Source of the DNA: Kiritimatiellales bacterium
GTDB taxonomy: Bacteria > Verrucomicrobiota > Kiritimatiellia > Kiritimatiellales > Pontiellaceae
Reading direction: 5' to 3'
Assembly: GCA_003246265.1 (NCBI GenBank)
Contig: QKAU01000017.1
Coordinates: 1-64,000, forward strand
DNA: 64,000 nucleotides
The notes under the pieces were generated by a model, which searched no databases, was not told the DNA's origin, and saw only the letters and a list, made by a program, of their open reading frames with translations. The first letter of the stretch is position 1, and the number at the start of each line of letters is the position of its first letter. The translations under genes were made by a program, and so were the position numbers. Below are positions 36,116 through 45,923 of the stretch, piece by piece.

Positions 36116-37473
36116 CAGATTCCTTCCTCCGCAATCTCGTCCAGACCGCGCTTGATGATTCTGCAGACGTCCGTCTTGTGCGGATCGACGAACGCGGCCA
36201 GCGCAAAGTCCTCCGGATCGGTTTCAAGGATGCCAAGCTGGATCGCCTCCTCGGAATCATGGGCGAGCACGGCCCGGATGAGGTAGTCGGTCAGGATGTT
36301 GAGCGGCTGGTAGCGGTCCATCCATCCGGTCACCACCATGGCGCGATGGCTGCCATGCAGGTTGGTCCCCAGCTTCCACTCGTGCGTCAGCCCGAGCGCC
36401 GAGGAGAGGTTCACGCGATGGGCGCTGTATTGGAAGAGCCCCGGCGTGGTCCATCCCAGCAGGTGGCGCGAGCGGTCCTCCTCGAGGATGAAGTATTCCG
36501 ATCCATAATAGCGCACGTGGGAGTCGGCTTTTACGGCTTCGCCAGAGAGCACGTTTCCGGCCACGATGCGCACTTCGCCTTCCTCGATGACCTTTTTGAA
36601 CAGCGCACCGAGGCTTGCACCGAGCTGCACCTTGTAGTGCTGCCGGAACGCCTCCTTGACGGCCGGTCCGCCTAGGGCGATGACCTTGGTGCGCGGCAGT
36701 TCGCCGGTCAGCAGGAGCTTGCCGATCAACACGACGTCCTGGGCCGCGACCGTGTAGACTGTGTCGTGCGGACGAATGGGGCTGATGCGGTTGATATGTA
36801 CGCTGGTGTTGCCCGACGGATGGGGGCCGCCAAAGGTGTGGCTTTCCGCATGGGGGAAATCGGGAATGCTGGATCCGGCCTGCTTGCAGAGATGCACCTT
36901 GCCGTCGGTAAGGCGCGAGAGGGCATTGATCCCGGCCTGGAAAGCGCTTTCATCGCCCTTCAATATCGCAGAGAAATCGGCCTGGAACGGTGCGGAGCCC
37001 GCGGCATTGATGAAGACGGCCTTGGGGGCGAGGTCGGGGTTGGCGATCCGGGAGAACGGCCGCTGCCTGATCCATGGCCAAACGCCCGCGTCGAGCAGGT
37101 AGGCCACCACCTTTTCCCGGGGCAACGACGCGATCGCATCCTTGGAAAAGGCCTCGAAGGCAACGCTTTCGTTGCGGAGAGGGTCGCGTTCGATCACGAT
37201 TTCCAAAGGGAAGCGGCGGGCACCGAGGTTGATCGCCTTGACGGTTCCGCAACACGGCGAGCGGAACAGCATGCGCTCGTCCTTCTTGTTTTCAAACAGC
37301 ACATCGCCGAACTTCACGGCGTCGCCTGCCTGTACCCTCAGACGGGGCTTGACCCCCTCGAATTCGGCCGGGTAGACCGCGAATTCCTGCTGGGGGGCGT
37401 ACTCTTCGACTTCCGGGCGCGGCTTGCCTATCACCTTGATGTCGAAGCCTTTTTTGATTTTGAACTGGGCCAA
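36115..37473 (-). CDS. nqrA: Na+-NQR subunit A
   Basis: 452 residues. TTG start with GAGGA upstream, giving MAQFKIKKGFDIKVIGKP. PAEFEGVKPRLRVQAGDAVKFGDVLF is a barrel-sandwich-like part; RPFSRIA and GKLLLTGELPRTKVIALGG are conserved. Cytoplasmic peripheral subunit next to the quinone site. First gene of the operon; the 127-nt gap upstream should hold the promoter, but no strong sigma-70 match stands out. Confidence 0.96.
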   Translation of the reverse strand: MAQFKIKKGFDIKVIGKPRPEVEEYAPQQEFAVYPAEFEGVKPRLRVQAGDAVKFGDVLFENKKDERMLFRSPCCGTVKAINLGARRFPLEIVIERDPLRNESVAFEAFSKDAIASLPREKVVAYLLDAGVWPWIRQRPFSRIANPDLAPKAVFINAAGSAPFQADFSAILKGDESAFQAGINALSRLTDGKVHLCKQAGSSIPDFPHAESHTFGGPHPSGNTSVHINRISPIRPHDTVYTVAAQDVVLIGKLLLTGELPRTKVIALGGPAVKEAFRQHYKVQLGASLGALFKKVIEEGEVRIVAGNVLSGEAVKADSHVRYYGSEYFILEEDRSRHLLGWTTPGLFQYSAHRVNLSSALGLTHEWKLGTNLHGSHRAMVVTGWMDRYQPLNILTDYLIRAVLAHDSEEAIQLGILETDPEDFALAAFVDPHKTDVCRIIKRGLDEIAEEGI

Positions 37474-37600
37474 GGCTGGATCCTCGCTTTGGGTTGGTTG
37501 AAATTAATGGGTATTCCTATACCGATTCATTTCGATCGTTAAAAGCACAATTCGTTACATTTTCACTCACCTATGCCGCCTATACCGAAACGTGCTCTAG

Positions 37601-38473
37601 CTACGCATTTTTCGCATCCAGATGTTTACTAAGCACGGGCTTCATTGTCACGTTTAAAAAGCCCTCCCAGGCCTCGCACAGCTCGGGCCACGGAGCCAGC
37701 TGGGCCGTCGAGCGGTCGAGCAGGGCGTAGACGTATTGTGCGGGATCTTCTGGGGCGTTCCGCGTGGCGGTGATCGCGGTGGTCTTTCCGCGCTTGTGGT
37801 CGGTACCGAGGGTTTTGCCTGACAGCTCCTCGTTGCCGGACACGTCCAGGATATCGTCCGCAAGCTGGTAGGCTGTACCGAGAATGAACCCGGCCTCCCG
37901 CAAGGCATCCGACTGTTCGGCGGGATTCCATGCACCGGCCACCGCAGCGAAGGCGAAGAGGGAGCCGGTCTTGAAGCGCGCCACCTGTTCGCATTCGGCC
38001 CAGGTTCCCGGGGTTCCGCGGAGCAGCAGTTCCTGCTCGACTTCCGAGTTGCAGACCATGGTGGACATGTCGATCATCTCTTCGAGCAGGTCGGTGCGGC
38101 CGGTTTCCATCAGTAGTTGCAGCCCTTTGAAGACCAGCAGGTCGCCGAGCAGGATGGCGCCGTTGGCTCCGTACTTCTTCCAGAAAGTCGGTGCGCCCCG
38201 TCGCAGGATGCCCCCGTCGATCACATCATCGTGGAGCAGGCTGGCCCCGTGGATGATCTCTACGGCGGCGGCGGAATGGACCACCGTCCGTTCGTCGATT
38301 CCGCTGTTTTCGCAGAGAGCGAGCACGAGCCGCGCACGCAACATTTTTCCGCTGCCCATGATGTTGTTCTTGGCAGGGATGACCCGGGAAAGGTTGGTCT
38401 GGCGCACACAGGCCACCATGACTTCACGCACTTTGGCCAGTTGCACGTCAATTTGTTTTTTTTCGGCAGGCAT
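37601..38473 (-). CDS. Polyprenyl diphosphate synthase (trans type)
   Basis: 290 residues. Both Asp-rich motifs are present: first HDDVID in SLLHDDVIDGG, second ADDILD in YQLADDILDVSG. KMLRARL aligns with the usual GKRLRP substrate-binding segment. Small residues before the first motif suggest a long product (C35-C45, for a quinone side chain or undecaprenyl precursor); chain length is inferred. Located directly upstream of nqr on the same strand, consistent with quinone biosynthesis. Confidence 0.88.
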   Translation of the reverse strand: MPAEKKQIDVQLAKVREVMVACVRQTNLSRVIPAKNNIMGSGKMLRARLVLALCENSGIDERTVVHSAAAVEIIHGASLLHDDVIDGGILRRGAPTFWKKYGANGAILLGDLLVFKGLQLLMETGRTDLLEEMIDMSTMVCNSEVEQELLLRGTPGTWAECEQVARFKTGSLFAFAAVAGAWNPAEQSDALREAGFILGTAYQLADDILDVSGNEELSGKTLGTDHKRGKTTAITATRNAPEDPAQYVYALLDRSTAQLAPWPELCEAWEGFLNVTMKPVLSKHLDAKNA

Positions 38474-38478
38474 CCGCG

Positions 38479-38484
38479 TATAAT
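38479..38484 (+). promoter_or_regulatory. Candidate -10 box for the aminomutase gene
   Basis: A perfect TATAAT 84 nt before the start of the aminomutase gene, between the divergent genes. The matching -35 region is only T-rich (TTGTTT at 20 nt or TTTTTT at 17 nt), so the assignment is tentative. Confidence 0.35.
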
Positions 38485-38567
38485 GCCGAGCTATTTACTC
38501 ATGTCAACCGCGTGCATCGGTCGACTTTATCGTATTGGGAAAACCCGGAAGATCAGGACATCGGCCC

Positions 38568-39638
38568 ATGGCTAGCGAAGCATCCGACCTCGATTGGAAA
38601 TGGCAGATTGCGAACCGCATCACGACTCGCCACCAGCTGGAGGAACACATCCGTCTGGAGGAGGAGGAACGCGCGGCGTTCGATGCCGGCATCCCGTTCT
38701 CTTTTGCGATCACGCCCTATTACGCCGCCCGGTTGGTCCACCCGGCCCTTCGCCGCACAGTCGTGCCGACCATCCGCGAGGGCAAGGCCATGACGGGGGA
38801 GCTGGCCGATCCCCTGGGCGAAGAGAACCACAGGGTGACGCCCGAACTGATCCATACCTACCCAGACAAGGTTTTGTTCCTGGCCACGACCTTCTGTTCC
38901 ACATATTGCCGCTACTGCACCCGATCGCGCATGGTCGGAAAGCCGACCGCCGCCGCGCGCGGCCCCTACGAGGACACCTTCCGCTACATCGAGGAGCACG
39001 AGAGCATCCGCGACGTTCTGGTGTCGGGCGGCGATCCGCTGGTGATGACCGATGCGGTGATCGATGGGTTGCTCGGGCGGTTGCGCAGCATACCGCATGT
39101 GCGGACCATCCGCATCGGATCCAAGGTGCCCGCCGTGCTGCCTATGCGGATCACGGAAGAACTATGCGCCATCCTGCGGCGACACCAGGCATGGCTCAGC
39201 CTGCATTTCATCCATCCTGCCGAGTTGGCGCCGGAGACGCGGGATGCCTGCCGCAGACTTTCCGACCACGGTATCGGCATGGTCAGCCAGACGGTGTTGC
39301 TCAAGGGGGTCAACGACGATGTGGAAACCCTGACCGACCTGTTCTACGGATTGCTGGAAATCAACGTGAAGCCCTATTATCTGTTGCAGTGCGACCCCGT
39401 GAAGGGGTCGGCCCACTTCCGCACGGCAGTGGGGAAGGGGATCGAGCTGATCCGCGCCCTGCACGGCCGCATCTCGGGCCTCGCCATTCCGCAATATGTC
39501 ATCGATGCCCCGGGAGGCGGCGGCAAGGTGCCGCTGCTGGGCAACGAGCAGATCCGCCGCGACGGTGAGGAGATCGTGATCATCAACCACGAGGGGAAGG
39601 AGTTCCGCTATCCCGACCCGACCGGCAGCGGCGCCTAG
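38568..39638 (+). CDS. Lysine/glutamate 2,3-aminomutase family radical SAM enzyme
   Basis: 356 residues from ATG 38568 (a TTG 11 codons upstream is the other choice; neither SD is strong). Cys110-x3-Cys114-x2-Cys117 in CSTYCRYCTR is the 4Fe-4S/SAM site; VLVSGGDPL, the SLHFIHPAEL segment, QTVLLKGVND and APGGGGKVPLL with the PLP lysine (Lys320) are all KamA-type. Shorter than clostridial KamA (~416). Candidates are lysine 2,3-aminomutase (beta-lysine osmolyte), glutamate 2,3-aminomutase or EpmB. No ablB-like acetyltransferase or efp is adjacent. Overlaps the convergent CBS-protein gene by 4 nt. Confidence 0.85.
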   Translation: MASEASDLDWKWQIANRITTRHQLEEHIRLEEEERAAFDAGIPFSFAITPYYAARLVHPALRRTVVPTIREGKAMTGELADPLGEENHRVTPELIHTYPDKVLFLATTFCSTYCRYCTRSRMVGKPTAAARGPYEDTFRYIEEHESIRDVLVSGGDPLVMTDAVIDGLLGRLRSIPHVRTIRIGSKVPAVLPMRITEELCAILRRHQAWLSLHFIHPAELAPETRDACRRLSDHGIGMVSQTVLLKGVNDDVETLTDLFYGLLEINVKPYYLLQCDPVKGSAHFRTAVGKGIELIRALHGRISGLAIPQYVIDAPGGGGKVPLLGNEQIRRDGEEIVIINHEGKEFRYPDPTGSGA

Positions 39639-40897
39639 GTGCCAGGCCGGGGCACCATGAGCACCACAAGGATCTGGCGGTTGGTGGCGGCATGGATCCG
39701 CAGGGTATATCCCGGCACCTCGACCGTCTCGCCCGGCCTGGGAATGCGGCCCAGCTCCGCGAAGATGTAGCCCCCGAGGGAGTCGTATTCATCGCTCTCG
39801 GGCAGCTGGGCGCCTAGCTCTTCGTTGATTTCAAAAATCGGCATGCGCGCCTGGACCATGATCGAACCGTCGGCGCGGCGATGGAGATCGCGCTGCTTCA
39901 GGTCGTATTCGTCCTCGATTTCCCCAACGAGCTCCTCGATGACATCCTCCATTGTGACCAGGCCTTCCGTGCCTCCATATTCGTCGACCACGAGCACCAT
40001 CTGCGCATGGGAGCGCTTCATCAGTTTAAGCAGATCGTTCAGGGGCATGGTCTCCGGAACGTATTCGATCTTCTTCGCCAATTGGCCGATCAGGGTTTCA
40101 CCCTTTCCATCGGCCGCCTGCCGCAGCAATTCCTTGACGTGGACGAGCCCAACCACGTCGTCGATATTCTCGTGGTATACCGGAAATCGCGAGTGCCTCG
40201 ACTCCTTGACCTGCCGGATGCATTCGTCGACCGTCAACGTGTCCTTCAGGCCGCCGATGTCTATGCGGGGCGTCATGATCTCCCGGGCTACCGTGTCGCC
40301 GAACTCGAACACGCTCCGGATGATCTCGCGTTCCTCCTCCTCGAGTTCCTCCTCGTCCGAATCGTTGATCAGGCTCTTGATCTCATCCTCGGTCGATGGG
40401 CGGTCCTCGTCGTCGGAAGCGGACAGCGCATGGTGGAGCAACCGGTCTTCCAGCGCCTGGAGGGGCCATACGAAGGGATAGAGGATGATGGTGATGGCTC
40501 CTACGATCGGCAGGGCGCCCAGGGATATGCGGTCGGCATAGCTTTCCGAAAGGACGTGGGGAATGATCCGCGCCACCAGCATGTAGACGAGCGAAAGGAA
40601 GAACAGACCGGCCAGGCTGGCAAGCTGACCTCCTTCACGAACCACGAGGAACGAGAGGATGAACGTGGCGATGGTGGCCAGTGTAAGGAGGAGTCGAGTG
40701 GACTTGCAGAGCAGCTTCCACCGGTGCTGCCAGAATCGTAGGAGGCGCCTGCTACGATCCGAGCGTTCAATCAAGCGCGGCAGGCCGGCTTCACCCGTAA
40801 AGCGCAGCGATGTGAAAACGGTAGCCAGCAGGCTGGTCAGCGCGAGCGAAGAGAGAGCGTAGGCAAGATGGGCGGTGTGCTGCATGGTGGCGATCAT
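39635..40897 (-). CDS. CorC/HlyC (CNNM-like) membrane protein with CBS pair
   Basis: 420 residues. N-terminal ~190 residues have three to four hydrophobic segments (DUF21-type). A paired CBS domain follows (EIMTPRIDIGGL, HSRFPVYHENIDDVVGLVHVK-type; MVLVVDEYGGTEGLVTMEDV), then a CorC_HlyC C-terminal domain (RMPIFEINEELG). Similar proteins act in Mg2+/Co2+ efflux or in resistance to metal stress. Alternative start ATG 40885. Confidence 0.85.
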   Translation of the reverse strand: MIATMQHTAHLAYALSSLALTSLLATVFTSLRFTGEAGLPRLIERSDRSRRLLRFWQHRWKLLCKSTRLLLTLATIATFILSFLVVREGGQLASLAGLFFLSLVYMLVARIIPHVLSESYADRISLGALPIVGAITIILYPFVWPLQALEDRLLHHALSASDDEDRPSTEDEIKSLINDSDEEELEEEEREIIRSVFEFGDTVAREIMTPRIDIGGLKDTLTVDECIRQVKESRHSRFPVYHENIDDVVGLVHVKELLRQAADGKGETLIGQLAKKIEYVPETMPLNDLLKLMKRSHAQMVLVVDEYGGTEGLVTMEDVIEELVGEIEDEYDLKQRDLHRRADGSIMVQARMPIFEINEELGAQLPESDEYDSLGGYIFAELGRIPRPGETVEVPGYTLRIHAATNRQILVVLMVPRPGT

Positions 40898-41561
40898 CAG
40901 TGTAGGCTAAAGAGTGACCATCCTTTCGTTCATGGAATAAAACCGGATGACACACCTGATTGCCAGAAAAACGAAGTTCAATTCAGAACAAGGGCGACCG
41001 CGATGAGCTCCAACTATCTGTAGACGCAAACCGGACCTTGGCAAAATCGATGATGGTTAGAAATCATGGAGCCGACCATCTTCATATCGTAGTGGCTGCG
41101 AGCAGCTTCGATAGAGCATTTCATCCATATCTAGCGGTGCGCCATTCATACATATAGACATAAGATATATTATGCGACGTATAAGTTGTTGATGAAGCTG
41201 TGCATAACTGTGGAAAAACGGCCGGATTCACGAACGTACACACATGGACATGCAATTTGAAGGATCCGAACTGCGCACCACGGTATTGCCCCATCAGGGA
41301 ATAATTCGCAAAGGATTCCTAATCCCGAGATCCTTCCTCCGGCAATTGGGGTTCAAATGAAACCATTCTCGGGAAACGTTGCGCGGATTGGGATGTCAAT
41401 TCGGTGACCGGGAAAACAGGGCGTGTTCCGCGATCCCACCACACCACCACGTCATGGATCGCGGCAAGACGGTATTAGCTACCGCGATGGAAGCCCTTTG
41501 CTCCTTGTGAGGGCTCGGCCCGGCATCGAGCCCTGCCTTCTCCCGGAAACTTTTCTAGATT
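40898..41561. other. Gene-free region of 664 bases with structured and AT-rich parts
   Basis: No credible CDS. 41100-41190 is AT-rich; two DnaA-box-like nonamers follow at 41199-41217. Further right are three alternating palindromic arms CCGCGATCC (41428-41436), GGATCGCGG (41456-41464) and CCGCGATGG (41482-41490), and a hairpin AGGGCTCG / CGAGCCCT (41510-41534) just past the argS stop, which may help end argS transcription but lacks a T-run. Confidence 0.6.
41199..41217 (-). promoter_or_regulatory. Two tandem DnaA-box-like nonamers
   Basis: On the minus strand TTTTCCACA (41209-41217) and TTATGCACA (41199-41207), 10 nt apart; both fit TTWTNCACA and the second fits TTATNCACA exactly. An AT-rich stretch (41130-41190) lies beside them. 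Only two boxes are seen, fewer than a typical oriC. Confidence 0.4.
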
Positions 41562-43289
41562 CTAGATCCGCTCGCGGGTTTCGATGCCCAGCAACTCAAG
41601 GCCTTGCCTGAGTCGTGCCGCTGTCGCACGACATAGCCGTATGCGGCTTTCGCGCACGCCCTCCTCTGCCTTGAGGAAGGGCACGTTCTGATAGAAGCTG
41701 CTGTAGATCTGGGCAAGGTCGTAGAGATAGTCTGCCAAGATGTTCGGACGGTAGTTCTCGGCGGCGGCATGCACCGCCGAGGGAAAGCGTGAAAGCTTGA
41801 TGGCGAGGCGGCGCTCAATGTCTTGTTCAATCCTAAGTGAACATTCGGCAAGGTCCGTCCCTGGAAACTGCGCATGGAACTTGTCGTACACCGAGGAGAT
41901 CCGTGCGTATGCATATTGAAGGTAAGGCGCTGAATTGCCTTCCATGTTCAAGGCCTTTTCCCATGTGAACGTGACAAGGCTTTGCGGGTTCTGGCTCAGG
42001 TCGGTGTATTTGATGGCGCCGATCCCGATCGCCCTGGCCAAGTCCTTCTGCTGCGCCTCGGGCATGCCGGGGCTTCCGGACTTGACCAACTCCAGCGCGC
42101 GGGCTTCGGCCTCGTCCAGCAACGCGGCCAGCTTGATGACATTCCCTTCCCGGGTCGAGAAGGTCGCCTCCGGCAGTCGCATCAGACCGAACCACACATG
42201 CACCAGGTTGGCCTCGAGGCCGAGCTTGCCGGAGATGGCGAAGAATTGTCGAAAATGGAGCTGCTGGCGCTCATCCGTGACGTAGATGATGCGATCGGGC
42301 GAGTATTCTTCGATCCGCGACGCCACCGTGGCAAGGTCGGTCGTGGCATAGTTGTATCCCCCGTCGCTCTTCCGGACGATGCATATCGGCATGCCTTCGT
42401 CCTCCAGCTCGACGATCAATGCGCCGTCGCTCTCCTTGGAGAGCCCCTTCTCTTCCAGCGCCGCAATGATTCCGGGCAGGCGGTCATTGTAGAAACTTTC
42501 GCCCCGGTAAAGGTCGAAATGGACCCCCAGCCGGTCATAGATCGTATTGAACTCCCTGATGGAAAGCTCGATGAAGCGTTCCCATAGGGCGCGGTTCTCC
42601 GGATCACCCCGCTGCAGCTTGACCAGTTCGGCCTTCGCCTGCTCGCGCCAGGTCGGATCCTCCTTCGACCTGTTGTAGCTGGCCACGTAGATGCGCTCCA
42701 ATTCCTCGACGGGCGCCACAGCCAGCGCCTGCTCGTCGACGAAATTCCGGTATCCGACGATCATGAGGCCAAACTGGGTGCCCCAGTCTCCCAGATGGTT
42801 GTCGGCCACCACACGGTATCCAAGGAAGCGGTAGATACGATCGATCGCATTGCCAATGACCGTGGAGCGGATATGCCCGATGTGCATGGGCTTGGCGACG
42901 TTCGGGCTGGAGTAGTCGATCACGACCGTCTTCCCCTGCCCCACCGCCTCCGCGCCAAGAAGGGGATCCTTCTCCAGCGCATCGAGGTAGTCCGCCAGCG
43001 CCGGATTGGCGATGAAGAAATTGATGAAGCCGGGGCCCGCGATTTCGATTCGTTCCACGAAATCGGGAAGTTCAGCGGCATCCACGAATTCCTGGGCGAT
43101 CTGCCGGGGTGCCTTCTTCAGCGTCCGGGCCAGCTCCATCGCGGCGTTGCACTGGTAATCGCCGAACTTCTCGTTGTTGGTAGGTGTGACGCCTAGGGCC
43201 ACATCCGACCCCTCCAGGCCGAAAACCGACTCCATGGCCTGCGCGGTCCAATCCGACAGGCGCTCCTCAAACGTGGCAAAATCGCGCAT
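41562..43289 (-). CDS. argS: Arginyl-tRNA synthetase
   Basis: 575 residues. N-terminal Add1 domain, HIGH motif in PMHIGHIRSTVIGNA, class I Rossmann fold, FSTREGNVIKL in the place of KMSK (normal for ArgRS), and a C-terminal anticodon-binding DALR domain (AIKLSRFPSAVHAAAENYRP, LYDLAQIYSSFYQN). Attaches arginine to tRNA. SD GGGGAA upstream. 95 nt downstream of clpC, same strand. Confidence 0.96.
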   Translation of the reverse strand: MRDFATFEERLSDWTAQAMESVFGLEGSDVALGVTPTNNEKFGDYQCNAAMELARTLKKAPRQIAQEFVDAAELPDFVERIEIAGPGFINFFIANPALADYLDALEKDPLLGAEAVGQGKTVVIDYSSPNVAKPMHIGHIRSTVIGNAIDRIYRFLGYRVVADNHLGDWGTQFGLMIVGYRNFVDEQALAVAPVEELERIYVASYNRSKEDPTWREQAKAELVKLQRGDPENRALWERFIELSIREFNTIYDRLGVHFDLYRGESFYNDRLPGIIAALEEKGLSKESDGALIVELEDEGMPICIVRKSDGGYNYATTDLATVASRIEEYSPDRIIYVTDERQQLHFRQFFAISGKLGLEANLVHVWFGLMRLPEATFSTREGNVIKLAALLDEAEARALELVKSGSPGMPEAQQKDLARAIGIGAIKYTDLSQNPQSLVTFTWEKALNMEGNSAPYLQYAYARISSVYDKFHAQFPGTDLAECSLRIEQDIERRLAIKLSRFPSAVHAAAENYRPNILADYLYDLAQIYSSFYQNVPFLKAEEGVRESRIRLCRATAARLRQGLELLGIETRERI

Positions 43290-43384
43290 GGATATTTTCC
43301 CCGGAAAAAAGACGGAGGTTATTTCCCATATGAAAGGAAATCAATCGTGAAACACCGGGGACAGGGTGCGGCCCGTCTACCGTT

Positions 43385-45907
43385 TCATGCGCGTTCTTCT
43401 TCCGCATCCGGAGTGGACGGGGCCGCAGGCGTACTGGAGAAGGACAGCTTTTCCCCTGCCCCGTCCGCCTCCACGCGCACCAGCGAATTGTTCGCCACCT
43501 TCCCGCGGAGGATCTCCTCCGCCAGCGGGTCTTCGAGGAAGCGTTCGACCGTCCGGCGCAACTGCCGGGCACCGTAGGCCTTGTCGTAGCCCTTCTCCAA
43601 CAGGAAATCCCGTGCGGACGACTCGATCTTCAACTCGATGTTGCGCCCGAGCACGCGGTTCTGGATCTGGGCCAGTTCCAGCTCGATGATCGTATCGAGA
43701 TCGTTGCGTCCCAGTTCGCGGAATACGATCATGTCGTCGAGGCGGTTGAGCAGCTCGGGCTTGAAGTTCTTCTTGGCCAGCTGGACCATGGTCTCCTTCA
43801 GCTTCTTGTAGTCGACCTCCTCGTTCGAGGGCGAGAAGCCCAGCGCCCCCGCCTTCTTCACCTCCTGCGCGCCGAGGTTCGAGGTCATGATGACCACGGT
43901 GTTGCGGAAATCGACGCTGCGGCCCAGGCTGTCGGTCAGGCGGCCTTCCTCAAGGATCTGCAGCAGCATGTGCATGACGTCGGGGTGCGCCTTCTCCACT
44001 TCGTCGAACAGCACCACGGAATAGGGGCGGCGGCGAACCCGCTCCGTCAATTGGCCGCCCTCTTCATGGCCAACATAGCCGGGCGGGGAGCCGATCAGCC
44101 GCGATGCGTTGAACTTCTCCATGTACTCCGACATGTCGATCTGGATGAACGACTCCGGGTCATCGAACATGAATTCGGCCAAGGTCTTGGCCAGCAGCGT
44201 CTTGCCGACGCCCGTGGGCCCCAGGAAAATAAAGGAGCCGATGGGCCGCTTCGGATCCTTCAGGTCGGCCCGCGAACGCCGCAGGGCCCGGGCAATCGCG
44301 GAAACGGCCTCCTGCTGCCCGATCACACGCTGACCGACGACCTCCTCGATGCGCAGTAGCCGCTCCATCTCCTTCTCGCCCATCTTCATGACGGGAATGC
44401 CGGTCCACTTGGACACCACCACCATGATGTCCTCGTCGGTTACCACGCTGCGGTTTTCATCGCGCTGCTGGCGCCACTCGTCCAGGAGCTTGTCCAGACG
44501 TTCCTTGGTCGTACGCTCCTGGTCGCGGAAATTGGCGGCGTCCTCGAACTTCTGGGCATGGATGGCGTCGTTCTTCTTCTTCTCGAACTCGTGGATCTCC
44601 TCCTCGAGCCGCTTGAGTTCGGGCGGACGGCTCATGCTGCCTATGCGCGCCCGGGCGCCGGCCTCGTCCAGCAGGTCGATCGCCTTGTCTGGCAGGAAGC
44701 GGTCGGGAAGGTAGCGGGCGGAGCATTCAACCGAGGCCTTGAGCGCGGCATCGGTGAACTGCGCGTGGTGATGCTCCTCGTACTTCGACCGCAAGCCCTT
44801 CATGATCTCGATCGCATCCTCGATGGAGGGCTCCTTGACGGTCACGGTCTGGAAGCGGCGTTCGAGGGCGGCGTCCTTTTCGATGTACTTGCGGTACTCC
44901 TTGAGCGTCGTGGCCCCGATGCACTGCAGTTCGCCGCGCGAAAGCGCGGGTTTGATGATGTTGGCCGCGTCCATCGTCCCCTCGGCGGAACCGGCCCCGA
45001 CGATGGTATGCAGCTCGTCCAGGAAGAGGATGATGTTCTTCTCCTTGCGGATTTCGTCCATCACCGCCTTGATGCGCTCCTCGAACTGGCCGCGGTATTT
45101 CGTACCTGCCACCATCAGTGCCAGGTCCAGCGTGATCACCTTCTTGTCCACCAGCAGATCCGGCACATTGCCGTCGTTGATCGCCTGGGCCAGCCCTTCG
45201 GCGATGGCGGTCTTGCCGACGCCGGCTTCGCCGAGCAGCACGGGATTGTTCTTCGTGCGGCGGCAGAGGATCTGGATGACTCGCTCGATCTCGTCCTTAC
45301 GGCCGATCACCGGGTCGAGTTCGCCCGCCTTCGCGAGCTTCGTCAGGTCGCGCCCGAAGGTATTGAGGGCGGGCGTTTTGGCCTTCCCCTTGGAGCGCGC
45401 CTGCGGGCCGGAGATCGGCGGGGGCTCGCGGTCATCCTCTTCGGCAAATTCGCCCTCCGCGGCCGGATCGTAGTCCGGGTCGAGGGTCTTCATGATCTCG
45501 TAGCGGGTTTCGTCGAGGTCCACGCCCAGGTTCTCCAGTACGCGGGCAGCGATCCCTTCCCCTTCGCGCAGGAGGCCAAGCAGGATGTGTTCGGTACCGA
45601 CATAGCTGTGTCCAAGGCCGCGCGCCTCGCTTGCGGCAAGGGCAAGCACCTTCTTCGCGCGCGGGGTGAACGGGATGTTCCCTATGGTTTTCGTCTCCGG
45701 TCCGGTGCCGACCGCCTTTTCAACCTCCATCCGCACGCTCGCCAAGTCGATGCCCAACGCCTGCAGGGCGTTGACCGCCACGCCGTGCCCGAGTGCGATC
45801 AAGCCGAGAAGGATATGTTCCGTGCCGACATATCCGTGGTTGAAGCGGTCGGCCTCCTTGCGTGCCAGCTGGAGGACCTGTTGTGCCCGTGGGGTAAAGT
45901 TGTCCAT
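43385..45907 (-). CDS. clpC: ClpC AAA+ unfoldase of the Clp protease
   Basis: 840 residues; ATG with AAGGGA SD. N-domain of two Clp repeats (~1-145), AAA1 with Walker [11 protein letters not shown] (~224-232), UVR/M-domain segment (~420-475), AAA2 with [10 protein letters not shown] (~562-570) and the LG-F loop region for ClpP docking. Delivers substrates, including arginine-phosphorylated proteins, to ClpP. 16 nt after mcsB, so the order mcsA-mcsB-clpC matches the Firmicutes operon but without ctsR. Confidence 0.96.
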   Translation of the reverse strand: MDNFTPRAQQVLQLARKEADRFNHGYVGTEHILLGLIALGHGVAVNALQALGIDLASVRMEVEKAVGTGPETKTIGNIPFTPRAKKVLALAASEARGLGHSYVGTEHILLGLLREGEGIAARVLENLGVDLDETRYEIMKTLDPDYDPAAEGEFAEEDDREPPPISGPQARSKGKAKTPALNTFGRDLTKLAKAGELDPVIGRKDEIERVIQILCRRTKNNPVLLGEAGVGKTAIAEGLAQAINDGNVPDLLVDKKVITLDLALMVAGTKYRGQFEERIKAVMDEIRKEKNIILFLDELHTIVGAGSAEGTMDAANIIKPALSRGELQCIGATTLKEYRKYIEKDAALERRFQTVTVKEPSIEDAIEIMKGLRSKYEEHHHAQFTDAALKASVECSARYLPDRFLPDKAIDLLDEAGARARIGSMSRPPELKRLEEEIHEFEKKKNDAIHAQKFEDAANFRDQERTTKERLDKLLDEWRQQRDENRSVVTDEDIMVVVSKWTGIPVMKMGEKEMERLLRIEEVVGQRVIGQQEAVSAIARALRRSRADLKDPKRPIGSFIFLGPTGVGKTLLAKTLAEFMFDDPESFIQIDMSEYMEKFNASRLIGSPPGYVGHEEGGQLTERVRRRPYSVVLFDEVEKAHPDVMHMLLQILEEGRLTDSLGRSVDFRNTVVIMTSNLGAQEVKKAGALGFSPSNEEVDYKKLKETMVQLAKKNFKPELLNRLDDMIVFRELGRNDLDTIIELELAQIQNRVLGRNIELKIESSARDFLLEKGYDKAYGARQLRRTVERFLEDPLAEEILRGKVANNSLVRVEADGAGEKLSFSSTPAAPSTPDAEEERA

Positions 45908-45923
45908 GCCGTTCCCTTTTTAG

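Noticed and set aside
41199-41217. Firm call of oriC
   Set aside because: Two boxes only, no dnaA or dnaN nearby and gene strand bias does not fit; kept as a lower-interest finding instead.
41336-41366. tRNA T-loop-like sequence GGGGTTCAAAT
   Set aside because: The flanking bases do not pair as a T-arm and no acceptor or anticodon arm is present.
40960-41611. Two short open frames in the gap before argS (65 and 62 codons)
   Set aside because: No SD, no family resemblance and low-complexity composition; they run through the palindromic arms.
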